From Penicillium oxalicum (lineage: Eukaryota; Ascomycota; Eurotiomycetes; Eurotiales; Aspergillaceae): 64,000 nucleotides of DNA. The notes under the pieces are model-generated. The model was not told the origin of the DNA. It searched no databases and worked only from the letters and a program-made list of their open reading frames with translations. The stretch spans positions 2,170,001 through 2,234,000 of the forward strand of contig NC_064653.1 of the NCBI RefSeq assembly GCF_001723175.1, read 5' to 3'. Position 1 is the stretch's first letter; every line of letters begins with the position of its first letter. This document shows positions 26,118-38,504 of this stretch, piece by piece. The translations under genes were made by a program, and so were the position numbers.

Positions 26118-27789
26118 CTCTCACGGATTGGCTTCTAAGCCTGGGAACGAGTCCAGGCTGGAGATTCGTAGAGACTTGATTATCTACCTCATGCTGTAAT
26201 CTTACCTAATTCACAGTGTTCCAGAACTTCCGATCACTCATCCGCCGGGCACCAGCAATGGAGACCGTCTGGACCAGTCTCGCGTTACACATCACTTGGT
26301 CCTGCGGGCCTCTTTTAGTCAGGAAAGGGTCCGATTTGAGGAGCTTATCAATAGAGAAAAAATACCAAAAGATCTTGTCAATCTACATCGTACAACTCTT
26401 GGGTCTCCGATCTGCGAGTTGCCCAGTTCAGGAAAACAAAAGGTCGTTTTCAAGGTGTAAGGCGAGGCAGACTCGATGCAAGGCGTAAGGATCGGGTGAA
26501 AATGTCTTCGCCCAGTCGAGCCAGATGGGCAATTCTCGGTTCACGACACGCGTCTAGGTTCGTCGTCGGGCACCTGATGAGTAACACCTGCAAGCTTCCA
26601 GGTACTAGAAGTAATCCGCTCTACCTTGGGTGGTCAACTTTCATGATCTGCACAAATCCAATCTCGAAATACCAAACTTGATTCTGATGTCCTCGCCGAG
26701 TGTCTGCCAAGCTCATGCTTGTGCAAACCCGTCCTGATGAGCAGTGACATTCTCTGGTCTCCTTTGCAACCAATGTCTCACTGTGTTTTATCTCAGTTCT
26801 TGAATGCTATCAAATAACGCCGAAGGCCATGAGTTTTAATACTTTGCAGAATTTTTTTCAACAATATTCCATTCAAAGTTTGATCATTGTTGTGATCATT
26901 GAATGATCCTGGGAGGCCCTTGACCTTCCGACTTAGCCTTCAAGGCAAAGTTGTGATCACTTCCAAGGGGACACGGAGGGGACATGGAAGTGTCTAGGCT
27001 GGTTGCTCTTTGGGCTTTTCGATTTTCTCAACACTCAAGTTCTCCCTTTGTAATCTTTCAATTGCCAGCAGCTGCTTCAATACCCGGTATCCTCTAGGAC
27101 CCTCCAAGCTCGATTCAATTTCGGCTTCTAGAGACGCCGTGGTACAATCCAGTACTCCATCGTATTCTGATAGTTCTCTTTGCTACTGGCATGGCTATCT
27201 ACCTCGTAGTGATTCCGTGTGCAGCGGACATAAAGTCTCTCTCGTTCTATTGAGCTAACTTGTGACGGCGAACCAAATTCTGTAGCCAAGGTCAAGGTGC
27301 CGACGATTGATGCCGGCCTCCGTGGGTGACGGGGAGAAAACATCTTCACCGCAAACATCATCCGTTAGTAAAATGCGGCCATTGTGAGGCCGTCGACCGA
27401 TGGTCACTGTCGTTCCACAATTGATGCGCGGGTCACGATGCAAAGCTGCTTGCTATCGGCTGTTTTGGATATCATTCGATGACGGGAGGGGAACAAACGC
27501 TGTACCCCAAGAGGCTTTTACGTTAAAATGGTGGCGGTCATTTGAGGCCCGCAATCTGATTGGGTCTCTCCCACCCCCACATTGGCGTTCTCTCAAATGG
27601 TGGAAGCAATGGAACCTTCGAGCTTCACTTTGGCGAAAGTCGTGCGGGCTCTTTGTGTTCACTCGGCCCTCTGTCTCAATCCTTTTTTTAAAGAAAGATA
27701 CACTGCGCTTGCCCGTGAACATCGTCCGCGCTCCGCTCAAGACCCCGCACATTTCTCACTTGCCCGATCCCTCGGCCCAGTGCAACACC

Positions 27790-28915
27790 ATGGCGAGTAA
27801 ATGCGTTCACAAAGGGTGCGGGAAGACGTTTGATGATCCCGAGGAAGCTTGCGTCTATCATCCGGGTCCGCCAGTGTTCCATGAAGGTCAAAAAGGTGAG
27901 GACCTTGGGGTGCGAGCTGCATGACAATTGAGCCGAGACCGTTCTCAACTAACATCCGCCTCAGGCTGGAAATGCTGCAAGCCCCGCGTTCTGACATTCG
28001 AGGAATTCCTCGCCATTCCCCCTTGCACTACGGGCAAACACTCGACTGTTGACGATACTCCTGTTCCTGAACCTACCAAGGCCCCAGAAGAACCTGCGCC
28101 GGCACCTACGCCCGCGCCCGCGTCCGCGCCTGCCCCCGTTCCAGTGGAAGCCAAGATCGCCGCCAATCCCCCCGCAAAGCTTGTCGTCGAGGAGCCCGAC
28201 TCGGATGATCCTGATGCAGAGATTCCCGTGAACGCGACATGTCGTCGGAAGGGTTGCGGTGCCACATACGATCCGTCAGCAGATCGCAATGCAAAGTGTG
28301 TGCACCATCCTGGAGCGCCTGTCTTCCATGAAGGCAGTAAAGGGTGGTCTTGCTGCAAGCGCCGGGTGCTGGAATTTGATCAGTTCCTGAAGATCCCCGG
28401 CTGTACAGAGAAAGTGAAACACATGTTTGTGGGTAAGCCCAAGTCTGCCGGGGAGGAAAAGGTTGAATCTGTCCGGTAAGGTCCAGTTCCCTCCGTCTGA
28501 TGTGGTAATTTTGGTCGCTTTGTGCATGACCCCGCATCATCAACTCAATTGCACGCAAGAGTAACAGCGCTGATACTTGGGGATTTGCCCGCCCTTCGAC
28601 AGAAACGACTTTTACCAAACCGCATCCTCCGTGAACGTGTCACTATACCTGAAGAAAATCGACAAGGATCGCGCACGCGTCGATATGACCGAAAAGTCCA
28701 TCACCTTTGACCTGCCCACCACCGATAACAAGCGCTTCCAGGATACATATAATCTATTTGCGTCGATCGATCCCACAAAGTCATCATTCCGTGTGCTGGG
28801 TACCAAGCTTGAGTTGGTGCTGGCCAAGGCCGACGGTACCAGTTGGCCGGTGCTGCGCAGCGACGACAAGTGGACCGGAGAGCGGATTCAGATCGGAAAT
28901 GCGCCACGAGCTTAA
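27790..28915 (+). CDS. chpA: CHORD-CS domain co-chaperone
   Basis: Zinc-binding CHORD protein of 309 aa, the fungal counterpart of RAR1/CHORDC1, which work with HSP90 and SGT1. Three exons: 27790-27895, 27965-28475 and 28603-28915. CHORD1 (residues 5-61) has Cys5, Cys10, Cys21, His24, His31, Cys39, Cys40 and Cys56, and the sequence PGPPVFHEGQKGWKCC. CHORD2 (about 128-190) repeats it with CRRKGCGATYD and HHPGAPVFHEGSKGWSCC. Between them runs a Pro/Ala-rich acidic linker. The last 100 residues form a CS (p23-like) domain starting RNDFYQTASSVNVSLYLKK and including GTKLELVLAKADGTSWPVL. The CG|A join restores Arg at the third exon. An in-frame region above the ATG has no CHORD features, so 27790 is the start. 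The symbol follows the A. nidulans CHORD gene. Confidence 0.94.
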
Positions 28916-28965
28916 ATACACCACCCCTCAGCTGAAAAGCCATGGGCTAGATGAATGACTACGAA

Positions 28966-28971
28966 AATAAA
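28966..28971 (+). promoter_or_regulatory. AATAAA polyadenylation-like signal
   Basis: AATAAA lies about 50 nt after the CHORD stop codon, a suitable distance for a 3'-end processing signal. Confidence 0.4.
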
Positions 28972-29626
28972 GAACCAGACGTTGATGTCAATTTCAGAGT
29001 GGAACACGCACTGCAGTCTGATGTGACACCATGGCGGACATATAGTATCCTCCATTACGAAATGACGCGCTTTAGAATCCGTTGTCAAGCGCGTGCCTTG
29101 AATTGTCTTTGTCCCACTCACAGGAATTTCCCGAGTGGGAAGATTTCCAAGTAAAGAGATCTTCAAACCCGGTAGTTGCGCAAACCTTGTCTATTTGTTT
29201 GTAAAGCAAGCCCCTCGATGGGACGGAACAGAGAGAGCATGAACCGCGGAGTCTCGCCAATAGAAATCCTCATCAGCGTCTGAATGGCTTCAAGGTCTTT
29301 CTTGATCTGACATTTCATGCACCCTCGACCGGCTATCCGGGCTGGTAGACTAGTACCGGTTTTGTTGCTATGTCTAGATCGATGTGAATACCTCTTGAAT
29401 ACTGGGCGTATACATGGACTAATCTTGACGGACATACAGTTTTGCCTTTCCTCGGATATTCAACAGCATTAACATGCTACTCGGACTTGAAATCAAGCAC
29501 GATCCATATGAATATACCTATAGCGTCCCGTGCAGATTTTACAGATTGAGTTCGTAGCCAAAATACGGCATAACATGATATCTTGGATCTCATACCTGCT
29601 TTTCGGATCAGTGATCGCGTCTCTCT

Positions 29627-29641
29627 CACACACACACACAC
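29627..29641. repeat. (CA)n microsatellite
   Basis: Fifteen nucleotides of perfect CA dinucleotide repeat, preceded by CTCTCT. Confidence 0.85.
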
Positions 29642-32600
29642 GTGGTGAGGTCCAGGCATGCGTGATTGGACGTTCATTTTGAAAATTGTCGCGTTTTCAA
29701 TCGATATGTTGAAGATCTGACCTTGGGGCGGGAATTATTCACTGTAAATATACGCGTTGTTGGCATTTCGGGGGTTTCTCTCTTGCACCCTACCTAGGCA
29801 GATGATTGAATACGTCATGTATGTTGAAGGGATGATGGTACTCGTATGGTGGGTACCTTGATTGGGAGGTTCATGGACGATTCAGCTGAGACGGGACATG
29901 GATATCAGAGGAGGCTGAGATATATATCCCCGGGCCCTTGCCCGGTACCTATACAGATTCAATTGTCTGAGTATATCCATGAATCTTCCATCCATTGCCA
30001 AAGAGATCTTGTAGCACTCAAATTCCACAGAATGTCGCGAGGGGTTTTTGAACAGGCACAAATGTTGACCTAACCTATCGGGGGTGCCTTATAGCCCTGC
30101 GACCTGACGGCGTTGGAGCCTTGCGTACGTTGGGGAAGCACTTAAGGTTTGGACTATGGAAGGTTGGAATTCAACCTTTAGACCTTGACTTGATCGTCAA
30201 GATACAGTGAGTACCGCCTGTCTTTGTTCACATATTAAGCTCACTCGACGAATCGATTCTCAAGACCCTCTCCCAAGATATGAAGCACGACTCGAGTGGT
30301 GAACACTGTGGACAAGGCCATGGAAGGGGCATTTCCTCAACTACACGAGAGGACATGATGGTAGAACTGCCGCTGAAGGCACACTGGCCGGAAACGTTGG
30401 GATTGACTCCAAAACTCGGAGAGATAGTGTCCATATTGACACGGTAGTACATGGACATCATTCATGTTGATATCGAGACACTGCGCAACTAATCTGCGAG
30501 TTGCGTTGCGTTGCCGCACAACACAGGTTTTGAGTGTTTGTTTACATGCCCGCTGTGGCAAGCAGACACTTCACAAAACACGACCAGTTTTGATGTCTAG
30601 TACATTTAGGTAGAACACCTGCCTCTCACAGATCAAGACTATGAAGACAGAGTTTTTCCAAAAGCACATAACCGATAAGGCTTGCCGCTGGGACACAGAC
30701 CGATCAATGTGTCGGACTACTGCAAGATCGAGACATCTACGACGAACAAAATTGGGTCTTTTCGAAAAAAGGTATGTACCGCACCCTCCACAGGTGCCGA
30801 AGCGCATGGAGCTCCCGGAAGGGAACCCTTGCTCAGCAGGATGTGAAAGGCAAAAACGAACTATTCTCCGGAGCCGGGAACGGAAGGAAACCCATAGAGC
30901 AAAAGCCACAAGGATAACCCTCAGCAAGCCATCTGTGATGGAGCCACGGGATTGTTTACATATATTGTAGATATAGTAAACCTCTACTGATGATGGAGAG
31001 AAAAGAAAAAAAGACTAAAGGGACATGGGTGACCGGTCTATTTAAACCCCCTGGACAGGGATCGGCGCTAGTGCACATTGGGCTGACCGGCAGCTCGTGG
31101 ATCCCTTCTTGCCGGTGAAACGTCGGACCGTGGTCAGGGCTTCTCAAGTCAGGTGACAAATGGGGTTCAGATGCGGTGGGTATTCACATGTGACTCTCCC
31201 CACCTCAAGCATATGATTGATCGAATCACCTGAAGGTGCCGTGAAGTCTCCGTCCCAGCTAGACCCAGCCAAATGGAATCTCCGTCGGCTTTCCCTCTTT
31301 AGTCCCACACACTCGTGCAGGACTTGTCGCCTTAGCCTGTGCAGCCGCCCGAAAATATGTACACACGACTCCACCGCTGCGAGTCAGATGGGTTCCGGTT
31401 TGGCTTCTTCCTTTTGTTTTTTTTGTTTTTCTTTTTGAATTCTCTTTTCCCTCGGCCATTTGGTGCCTTCATACGTTTCAGAGCGGCCAACGACCTCCCT
31501 TTTGATTCCACTCGGGCTGTTGGTTGATGTGCATGGCTGCATGCACACTCTATTGAATACTTGTACAATGTACATTCCTCATGGAACAGGTTTGTATTTC
31601 GCACCTGAGGTAGTTGAGCCGGCAGATTTCCATGCGTCCCAACTCCAAGCCAACTCAAATTGCACTCCTCATAATGCCTGTACCACACTGGTCGCTGGCG
31701 AATGCATTCCGAGCCCCTGAACAAGAACCATGTCGAGCCTTGTTTATGATCTGCCCCGAAGTCGACCCCTCGTGAGTCGAGAACATGTTGACCCAGGCCC
31801 ACAATTGACACGACTGGACCTGAGCCATTGAGTGGTACCCATTCGCGGGCACTGAGTAGCGTACAAAAGTGCTGGAGGCTGATTGCTTAATCTCTCTCGG
31901 TCACGGTGTAACCAGGTCCACCCTTTTTTGTGTTTCGGGTACCGGGGCACGAGACCAGTTGCTCGTGGTCCCAATTTGGTGCCTGCGGCTTGAAAAGTTG
32001 CTCAGCTTTTCCACTCCGGTCCATCCTCACCACACTACCTTCGAGACCTAGAACTCCCCATTCCATAAGATCCCAGGTGAGAAAGGGGTGTGCCCCATAT
32101 CCGAGGAGCACCTGGTGGCATAGCGGCCTACCTGATTTGTACATCAACCGATCTCTATGCTGGTCATGAAGCAGTACGGTCTATCCTGCAACCTGGCCGA
32201 TTTTGCCTTGCCAGTTGATCTGCCCCTCTCTGAGAACGTCCTTCGCCTCCCCCCATAATGCGCGCCTCCGCCCGACCCCTTTTAGGCCATTTTAAGTTAG
32301 AACCATTTGAGAATGACCATGCGACCTCTTTCCCCATACACCACAGTGCAGATGTACCTGTACGCCTGTGCCAATAAGACCATGTACCTTCTCTCTCGAT
32401 CGCGCAGACCACACCCGTATCCCTTGGTCTAAAAAAAAAGGTCTCTCGTTGGTCCATCCATGCAACACCAACACGGTCCCTTCAAAGTCTCTCGTACCTC
32501 AGTCATGCATATTTAGACTCTTTGCCTCCCCCAACTTCTCCGCTCATCACATTGACCGATCTTCACTCTGTACTTCTTCGCTCTTCGCTCTACACTCACC

Positions 32601-32909
32601 TCCTCAGAGACGGATTCCTGCGTTACCATCTCGGGACAATTGTGTCTAAGCTCTAGTGCCCAGGCCACCGCTGCAACTTGTCTCCACCTGACCCTGAGTT
32701 TTTTTTTTTTCCGGCCCTCTAATCCCGTCCCCGCCGCCCCCAGGGGACCACCCCCCCTACCCCTAGTCCTCGAGTGTTTTGAGAAGTTCAGCACCGCAAT
32801 TACAACTACGAGACTCGTCTTCGACACCTTTCACATTTGCGCCGGTCCAGACAGATACAAGAAAATAACGACTGCTTCCCCTCCCCTTGATCTCGTCCTT
32901 TTGCCCACG

Positions 32910-34548
32910 ATGGGTTCTACCGAGACGACGAACGGCGTCCCCGAGTTGCGCTACATTCCCCTCACTTACTCTCCCGCCGATTCGCAAGCCTCCGCACTAC
33001 GCTTGATCTTGACCCTTTTCCCCCACTGGGAGGGCCCCGACAACAAAATTGAATTCGTTCGCTTCACGGATGGCATCACCAACACTGTGCGTGTGTTCAG
33101 AGATATTCTACACTGCTGATGGAGGGATTCCGGGGGCTAATCGGCTCACAGCTCCTGAAAATCATCAATCGCAAGCCCGGCCTGACTGATGAGCAAATTG
33201 ACAATGACGCGGTCCTGATGCGCGCATATGGAAATGGAACCGAGATTTTGATTGATCGCGAACGTATGTGATGCTCGACCCTTCCACCCCATTTTCTTGG
33301 GACTCCCCGTGTCCCAACACAATGGCCTCGATGGTCTCGCGACGCTCTTGCAGACAATCGACCTGATCCGCTGCATCACATGCTAACTGAGAACCTGGGA
33401 CGCCACAGGTGAAACGACATCGCACAACCTCCTTGCCAGCCGTGGCCTGGCCCCTCCTCTCCTTGCTCGCTTCAAGAATGGTCTGCTGTACCGTTTCATT
33501 CGCGGCAAGCCCTGTGGCCACGAAGATTTGGTGACGCCGCCGATCTTCCGCGGCGTCGCGCGCAAACTCGCACAATGGCACGCTGTGCTTCCCAACACCG
33601 CGGCGGGCTCGGTCTCTCCGACGCCCGCGGAGAAGCTCGATGCCGAGATCACACCTATTCAACCCCGCCGGGCGGGTGATTCCATGTGGGCGGTCCTCCA
33701 GCGATGGGTCCTTGCCTTGCCCGTGGCAACTCCAGAGCAGCGGGCGCGTCGCTTGAGCTTGCAGCATGAGTTGGAGTGGGTTGTGGGCCAACTGGACGAT
33801 GGAATGGGCATTGGCGAAGACGGCGTACGTTACCACATTTCCAATCATATTCCATGACTCCCCCCCCCGAATGATCTGGGTCTGGCAGGCCGCTAACTAA
33901 CGTCCTCTCCTTTCGATATGCAGGTGGTTTTTGCTCACTGCGATCTTCTTTGTGCCAACGTGATTGTTCTGCCTGATGACGTCGGGACTCAGACCGAAGA
34001 CGATGTGGCTCCGGTCAACTTCATCGATTACGAATATGCTGTGCCGGCCCCCGCAGCCTTCGACATTGCCAACCACCTGGCCGAGTGGATCGGCTACGAT
34101 TGCGATTACAACATGATCCCTACCAAATCGGTTCGCCGGCAGTTCCTCACCGAGTATACCAAGAGCTACTGCAAGCACCGGGGGCTAGATGCTGCTTCTG
34201 AATCGGAAATGGTAGACCGCCTCTATCAAGATGTCGATCGATTCCGTGGTATTCCTGGGTTGTACTGGTACGTTTCATCAAGGCGAGGAGAAAGAACCCC
34301 CGGATTTGACCGGGAGTTATCTGCTTGCACGGACAGGAATCTGTACTGATTTTCTTTTCTGGTTCTGCCACAGGGGTGTTTGGGCTCTCATTCAGGCTCA
34401 GATTTCGCAGATTGACTTTGACTATGCTGATTATGCTGAGCAACGGCTAGGCGAATACTGGGCATGGAAGCGTGAAGTGGATGGCAGCCGAGCCAAGGCA
34501 GGCGAGGAGGTGCCCCTGCGTGAGAAGCGCTGGGCGCAAGAAGCCTGA
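32910..34548 (+). CDS. ethanolamine kinase
   Basis: Phosphorylates ethanolamine with ATP, the first step of the CDP-ethanolamine (Kennedy) route to phosphatidylethanolamine; cytosolic. 407 aa, five exons: 32910-33086, 33152-33263, 33409-33824, 33924-34267 and 34374-34548. N-terminal lobe: FVRFTDGITNT joined to LLKIINR, then LMRAYGNGTEILIDRE. Catalytic loop (Brenner motif): AHCDLLCANVIVL with Asp242 and Asn247. Metal-binding Asp270 lies in NFIDYEYA, followed by AFDIANHLAEWIGYDCDY, which favours ethanolamine over choline as substrate. The family often has HND where this protein has HCD; I believe Cys there is a normal fungal variant. Choline kinase activity remains an alternative. ATG 32910 begins the conserved short N-terminus; the open frame above it is pyrimidine-rich leader. 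Confidence 0.9.
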
Positions 34549-35802
34549 GTGGGAGCACGTCTTGCAGCATTTCACGATGACCCATGCGCTTTTTTCCTCC
34601 TCGATTAATTGGCCTGGTTCTGGTATCTGACGTACGAACGCCGCCCGGCCTCCGCCCCAAGACCTGCTCCCGCGACCGTCAACTTTACGATTCTTCCATT
34701 TCGCCTCTTACCCACTTGCGTACTTTCTACGCTCCGTATTTGCATTTATTCTTTTCCCCCCTCTCACCTATGTGGCCCAGCGGCATCAATGCCGAATTGG
34801 CGGTGGGTCCCCACTGTTCGCCCCGCATCGCAAAGCCCTGCTATGGTTGTCGTCAAACACTCCACGACACTCTGTTGCTAGCCTCCTGCACTCATCATGA
34901 CCCCGCGCCTTTTTGCCGCTGGGCCACCCTATTCCGACGCGGGAGTCCAAGGCGGATGACTCTGTACGAGGTTGTCCAAAGGCAAAGACTGGCCAATCAT
35001 ACTTCTTTGCCCTCGACGTGTGTTGTTGTTGACTCCTGTTGCTGTCTGTCCTTTTTTCAGTCAACAAAGCTTCATGAAGGGACCGCAGGCGACTCGTCTG
35101 GAAGCGGAAGCAAAAGGACAATCTGCCACAGGCTGATGTTTGGTATTCCATCTGCGTGATCTTTAATTTTGGCGTTTGGGTTGAAAAGACTGCGAGCCCT
35201 TATGTTTCATGGCGTTCAATCCGCCGGGCTTCGATTTTGCGTTGCTTTTGCATTCTCGAGTATCCAGGGAGACGTACGGTTTCTTTGCCGCATTGATTTT
35301 GTTTCTGCACTGCACATACTTCTTTTTTTTCCTCCTACAAGTGATGCTCTGACAACTTGCTCTTTGGTCTTTTTTGCTCATTTTTCTTGAAACCCGAGCC
35401 ACAGACCGTCACGCATGTCACAATCCACGATTTGAATATCAAATAATGATACTAATAAAAAACATGAAAACTATTGATAGTCTCTTCCACAATCGCGTCT
35501 GAGTGGCTCTGTTACTAGAAATGTCCCTGGCGTAAACTGAACAATCCAAGTCTACATGAGTGCTGCAACGTCCCCCAGCAGAACGAAGCCGCGGCGGGGT
35601 GGGTAGGTCCATCTATACTCTGTTCCCTTCATATCCCAAAAGATTCTACAAGAAAAGACGGAAACGCCGGGACCACGTTGAATTGAAGTTGTTCATTTGA
35701 TAGTTGATAGTTTCTACAAGCGACTCATCCCGGAAAAAAAACGCCTGGGGTTTTCTTTGCAACGCTACAAAAAGTCCTCGCTTTAAATGCCAGATAAAAA
35801 CT
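34549..35802. other. intergenic between convergent genes
   Basis: Lies between the stops of ethanolamine kinase and qutC. Frames in it (up to 191 codons) are low-complexity and without motifs. Confidence 0.5.
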
Positions 35803-36903
35803 TCACAGACGATGCTGCAGAGGGCCTTCCGAGTCTGCTAAGACACGTTTGGGAACAGGAACAATCTTCGTGTGCGTCCGATCCTCCCACTGAAGGGTTT
35901 GACTCATCTTCACATAGGAGTCCATTCCTCGACGGGCGTGTTCAGCAGGCGTCGTGGGATTAGGATCCGCCAATGTCCGACTAAACAACTCCAAAGACAC
36001 CCATCCTCGAAAGCCAATATCATCGAAAAAGACCCGTGCAATGTCCAAAACCGGCAGATACCCACCACGGCTCTCTTCAAAGGGGAAAAGACGAGCGTTT
36101 CGAGACCAGCTCATCCGCGCAGGTTGTCCAGTAACGTGGAACGGATGATTCTCATCCAGAGGAGCAGTGAGACGCTCTCCATCAACCAGCTGGACATAGA
36201 AGATCTTCTCGGGGTCTATCCCCGCGGTCCGAAGACGATCAAGCGAAGCAGCCAGGTCAGCCACCGCATTCGGTGTCTTTCCCGATGGTGACGAGGGGTC
36301 TGCATAAACTCGTCCGGCGATATTAAATGAGTCAAGACATAGTCCGAAATTAGGCCGGTCAACCGCGCGGACAATCTCCCAGGACGCTTCCCAAGTATCC
36401 ACATGATCTCCCCAGCAGAGCGCCTCATATACGAAGCGAAACCCCTCACCGGCGCCCAAGTCCGCTAATCGCTGGAGATCGCGGACGATCACGCGGCGGT
36501 CACCGGTTGTTCTGGGTGCGCCTGTTTGAGGATCAGGCCCGAGGAAGTTACAAGGGACTTGAATCATGTCGGTTCCTAGTGTCCGCGCGAGAGTGAACCA
36601 TAGCGGAAGCTTCTCGTTGATTAAACGGTCCGATTCGGCTCGATCGATCAGACCCTCATACATGGAGAATGGTTGAAGGCAGATGATTGTCAGTCCGAGG
36701 GTGGTACATAAACTGCGTGTTTGACGGGCCGCCTTGATGCGATCGCCGTTGAAGGTGCGGTGCGCATAGCAGTCAAGATCGTCGAAGAAGAGCTCGATGC
36801 CCTGGAATCCGTGAGTCGCGGCTTGGATCAGTTTATCGGGTAGATTGTGGATCCATGGTCGACCGAGGGACATGGATGCAATGCCTGGTCGATTGAGTAT
36901 CAT
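35803..36903 (-). CDS. qutC: 3-dehydroshikimate dehydratase (quinate pathway)
   Basis: Converts 3-dehydroshikimate to protocatechuate, the last cluster-encoded step of quinate breakdown; cytosolic. The single exon of 366 aa forms a xylose-isomerase-like TIM barrel. It begins with the signature RPGIASMSLGRPWIHNLPDKL. Probable divalent-metal ligands sit at barrel strand ends: Glu160 (FVYEALCWGDH), Asp191 (LCLDSFNIAGR), Gln238 (YVQLVDGE) and Glu305 (VSLELFSRT). The length agrees with N. crassa qa-4 and A. nidulans qutC products, and unlike bacterial QsuB-type enzymes there is no C-terminal hydroxyphenylpyruvate dioxygenase-like domain. It is the outermost gene of the cluster. A GGGTAA activator half-site lies about 280 bp upstream (37181-37186). 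The start is the only ATG before the signature. Confidence 0.95.
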   Translation of the reverse strand: MILNRPGIASMSLGRPWIHNLPDKLIQAATHGFQGIELFFDDLDCYAHRTFNGDRIKAARQTRSLCTTLGLTIICLQPFSMYEGLIDRAESDRLINEKLPLWFTLARTLGTDMIQVPCNFLGPDPQTGAPRTTGDRRVIVRDLQRLADLGAGEGFRFVYEALCWGDHVDTWEASWEIVRAVDRPNFGLCLDSFNIAGRVYADPSSPSGKTPNAVADLAASLDRLRTAGIDPEKIFYVQLVDGERLTAPLDENHPFHVTGQPARMSWSRNARLFPFEESRGGYLPVLDIARVFFDDIGFRGWVSLELFSRTLADPNPTTPAEHARRGMDSYVKMSQTLQWEDRTHTKIVPVPKRVLADSEGPLQHRL

Positions 36904-38504
36904 CTTGGTAGATTTGGGTGGGTGCTGGTGAGTTGAGGCTTCGAAAGTGGGTGTTGATTCAATGTTGTCAGATGCTCGGCGGGATGGAGGATGTGTATTT
37001 CAATCTCAAAAAAAGTCAAAACAATCGGAATGTGCCTGTGAACCGGCGCCTCTAGAAAGAATGAAGAGCAACCGTGCTGAGTGCCGGAAAGGGTAGATAA
37101 ATGGATCTTTGCCTGGCAATTCTCCAACCTGATATTAGATATGCACTGCTAACTATGATGAATCAGACCCGGACACCCGGGGGTAAACAAATCATTTACA
37201 TTCTACAGCAAATGACCATCAGATGCGCGGGTATTGACGGGCGGATATTTTGCACCCTTCTTTTCGTTTTCCCGAACCTGTGTAGAAAGGAAGAACAAAA
37301 TCCCAAAATGGCAAGAAACAATTATCCCCCCCCGGAACAGAAAGGGTGTCTCTGATCGATGTGCAACTCTACGTCCCTGATAGGTTCTGGCTTCAAAGTT
37401 CACCCACTCCCATCAAATGGTTGAACTTGGCAAAACCTTGGACGTATCGGAAAAAGAAAGAGCCGGGCGCAGATAGGCAACACCACACATGTACGCAATG
37501 CCTTTTCCCGGGCTAAACTTTTCTGGTCAACCTTGCAATGGCGTCTATTGGAGCTGGAAAATTATCTTCCTACGGAGGGATAAGTACTTTCAATGAGGAC
37601 GATGAGACGCGTAGGCTTAGACGGTGTTATTGGCAGATGGTAGATACTATCAACTGAAATCCAGGCTGACGGCCCGGACAGTGGAGTAGCGATACCCAGG
37701 TTTAGAACCGGAAACTCTATGAACAAACACTTGAGCAGAACTGACGAGCTCAGTTTCAAAGTAGTAAAGCGGATTTGGAGTGCTTGTATAGAGAAATCTG
37801 TGCAGTTAGTATCCGGATCATTTGCTTTGGTGGAAGTAGTAGACACCCATCTAGGGCCAGGTCAGGTCAGGTAGTCATAGAGACCAGTCAGAAGTAGATA
37901 CCTACATCGGATACCCCCTTTCCTGAAAGAATTGCAAGCCTGAGGTATGCTCTTTGCAACAGGTCCATCTGGCAGCATGACGAGATCGAGAGATTGGTAA
38001 AGGACCGTAGATGCCTGGGAAGAAGAATAGAAAAGAGATTATGACTCTCTTTCAGGATCTAGGATGCTTTTAGTTGTCAATGAGTTTGACGATGAAAGGA
38101 AAGCCTTCCTTAGAGAAGAGAGTCGTGCAAAGTCATAGCGGATGTTGGAGATCAAGCAGGTCTTCTGCAATGGTAGCTGAGAGCCAGGGGGAAATCTATT
38201 GAGAATTAGATGATGATGACCGGTCTAGGACTGACGGTTATACAGGAAGGACCTAGTGATGGGAAGCAACTAAAATTCTAAGAGTCGACCTTTGTTGTTG
38301 ACGTTCCCAAGATACTCGTTACTTGCCAGTTGTGCACACGGCCAATTGTTTTTTAATTAGAATGCTCAAGGGGAGGCGAATTGGGACGTTTATTCGACGC
38401 AGTAGCGTGGCTCTTGATGAGTGAACAGGAAATGGATGAGTTCATCATATACGACACATAAACTAAATGCCATTAACAAAAGCGAAGCACCTTTCCAATC
38501 CAGA
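36904..38504. other. intergenic, qutC promoter and qutD 3' flank
   Basis: 1.6 kb without a gene. The qutC promoter side carries the half-site GGGTAA at 37181. I see no remnant of an eighth cluster gene here. Confidence 0.5.

Larger units (their letters stand above)
28916..32909. other. intergenic, 4.0 kb without recognised gene
   Basis: No protein motif was seen in any frame. It contains a (CA)n run at 29627-29641, an AATAAA shortly after the CHORD stop, and T-rich and C/T-rich tracts (31414-31447, 32701-32710). The last few hundred bases are probably the leader of the ethanolamine kinase gene. Confidence 0.45.

Noticed and set aside
34584..35159. 191-codon plus-strand frame after the ethanolamine kinase gene
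   Set aside because: Low-complexity Cys/Ser/Leu-rich translation with no motif; likely 3' flank.
37181..37186. GGGTAA half-site above qutC, with similar half-sites at 40598, 44593 and 45325
   Set aside because: Six-base half-sites are expected by chance at this density; mentioned under genes but not claimed as activator sites.
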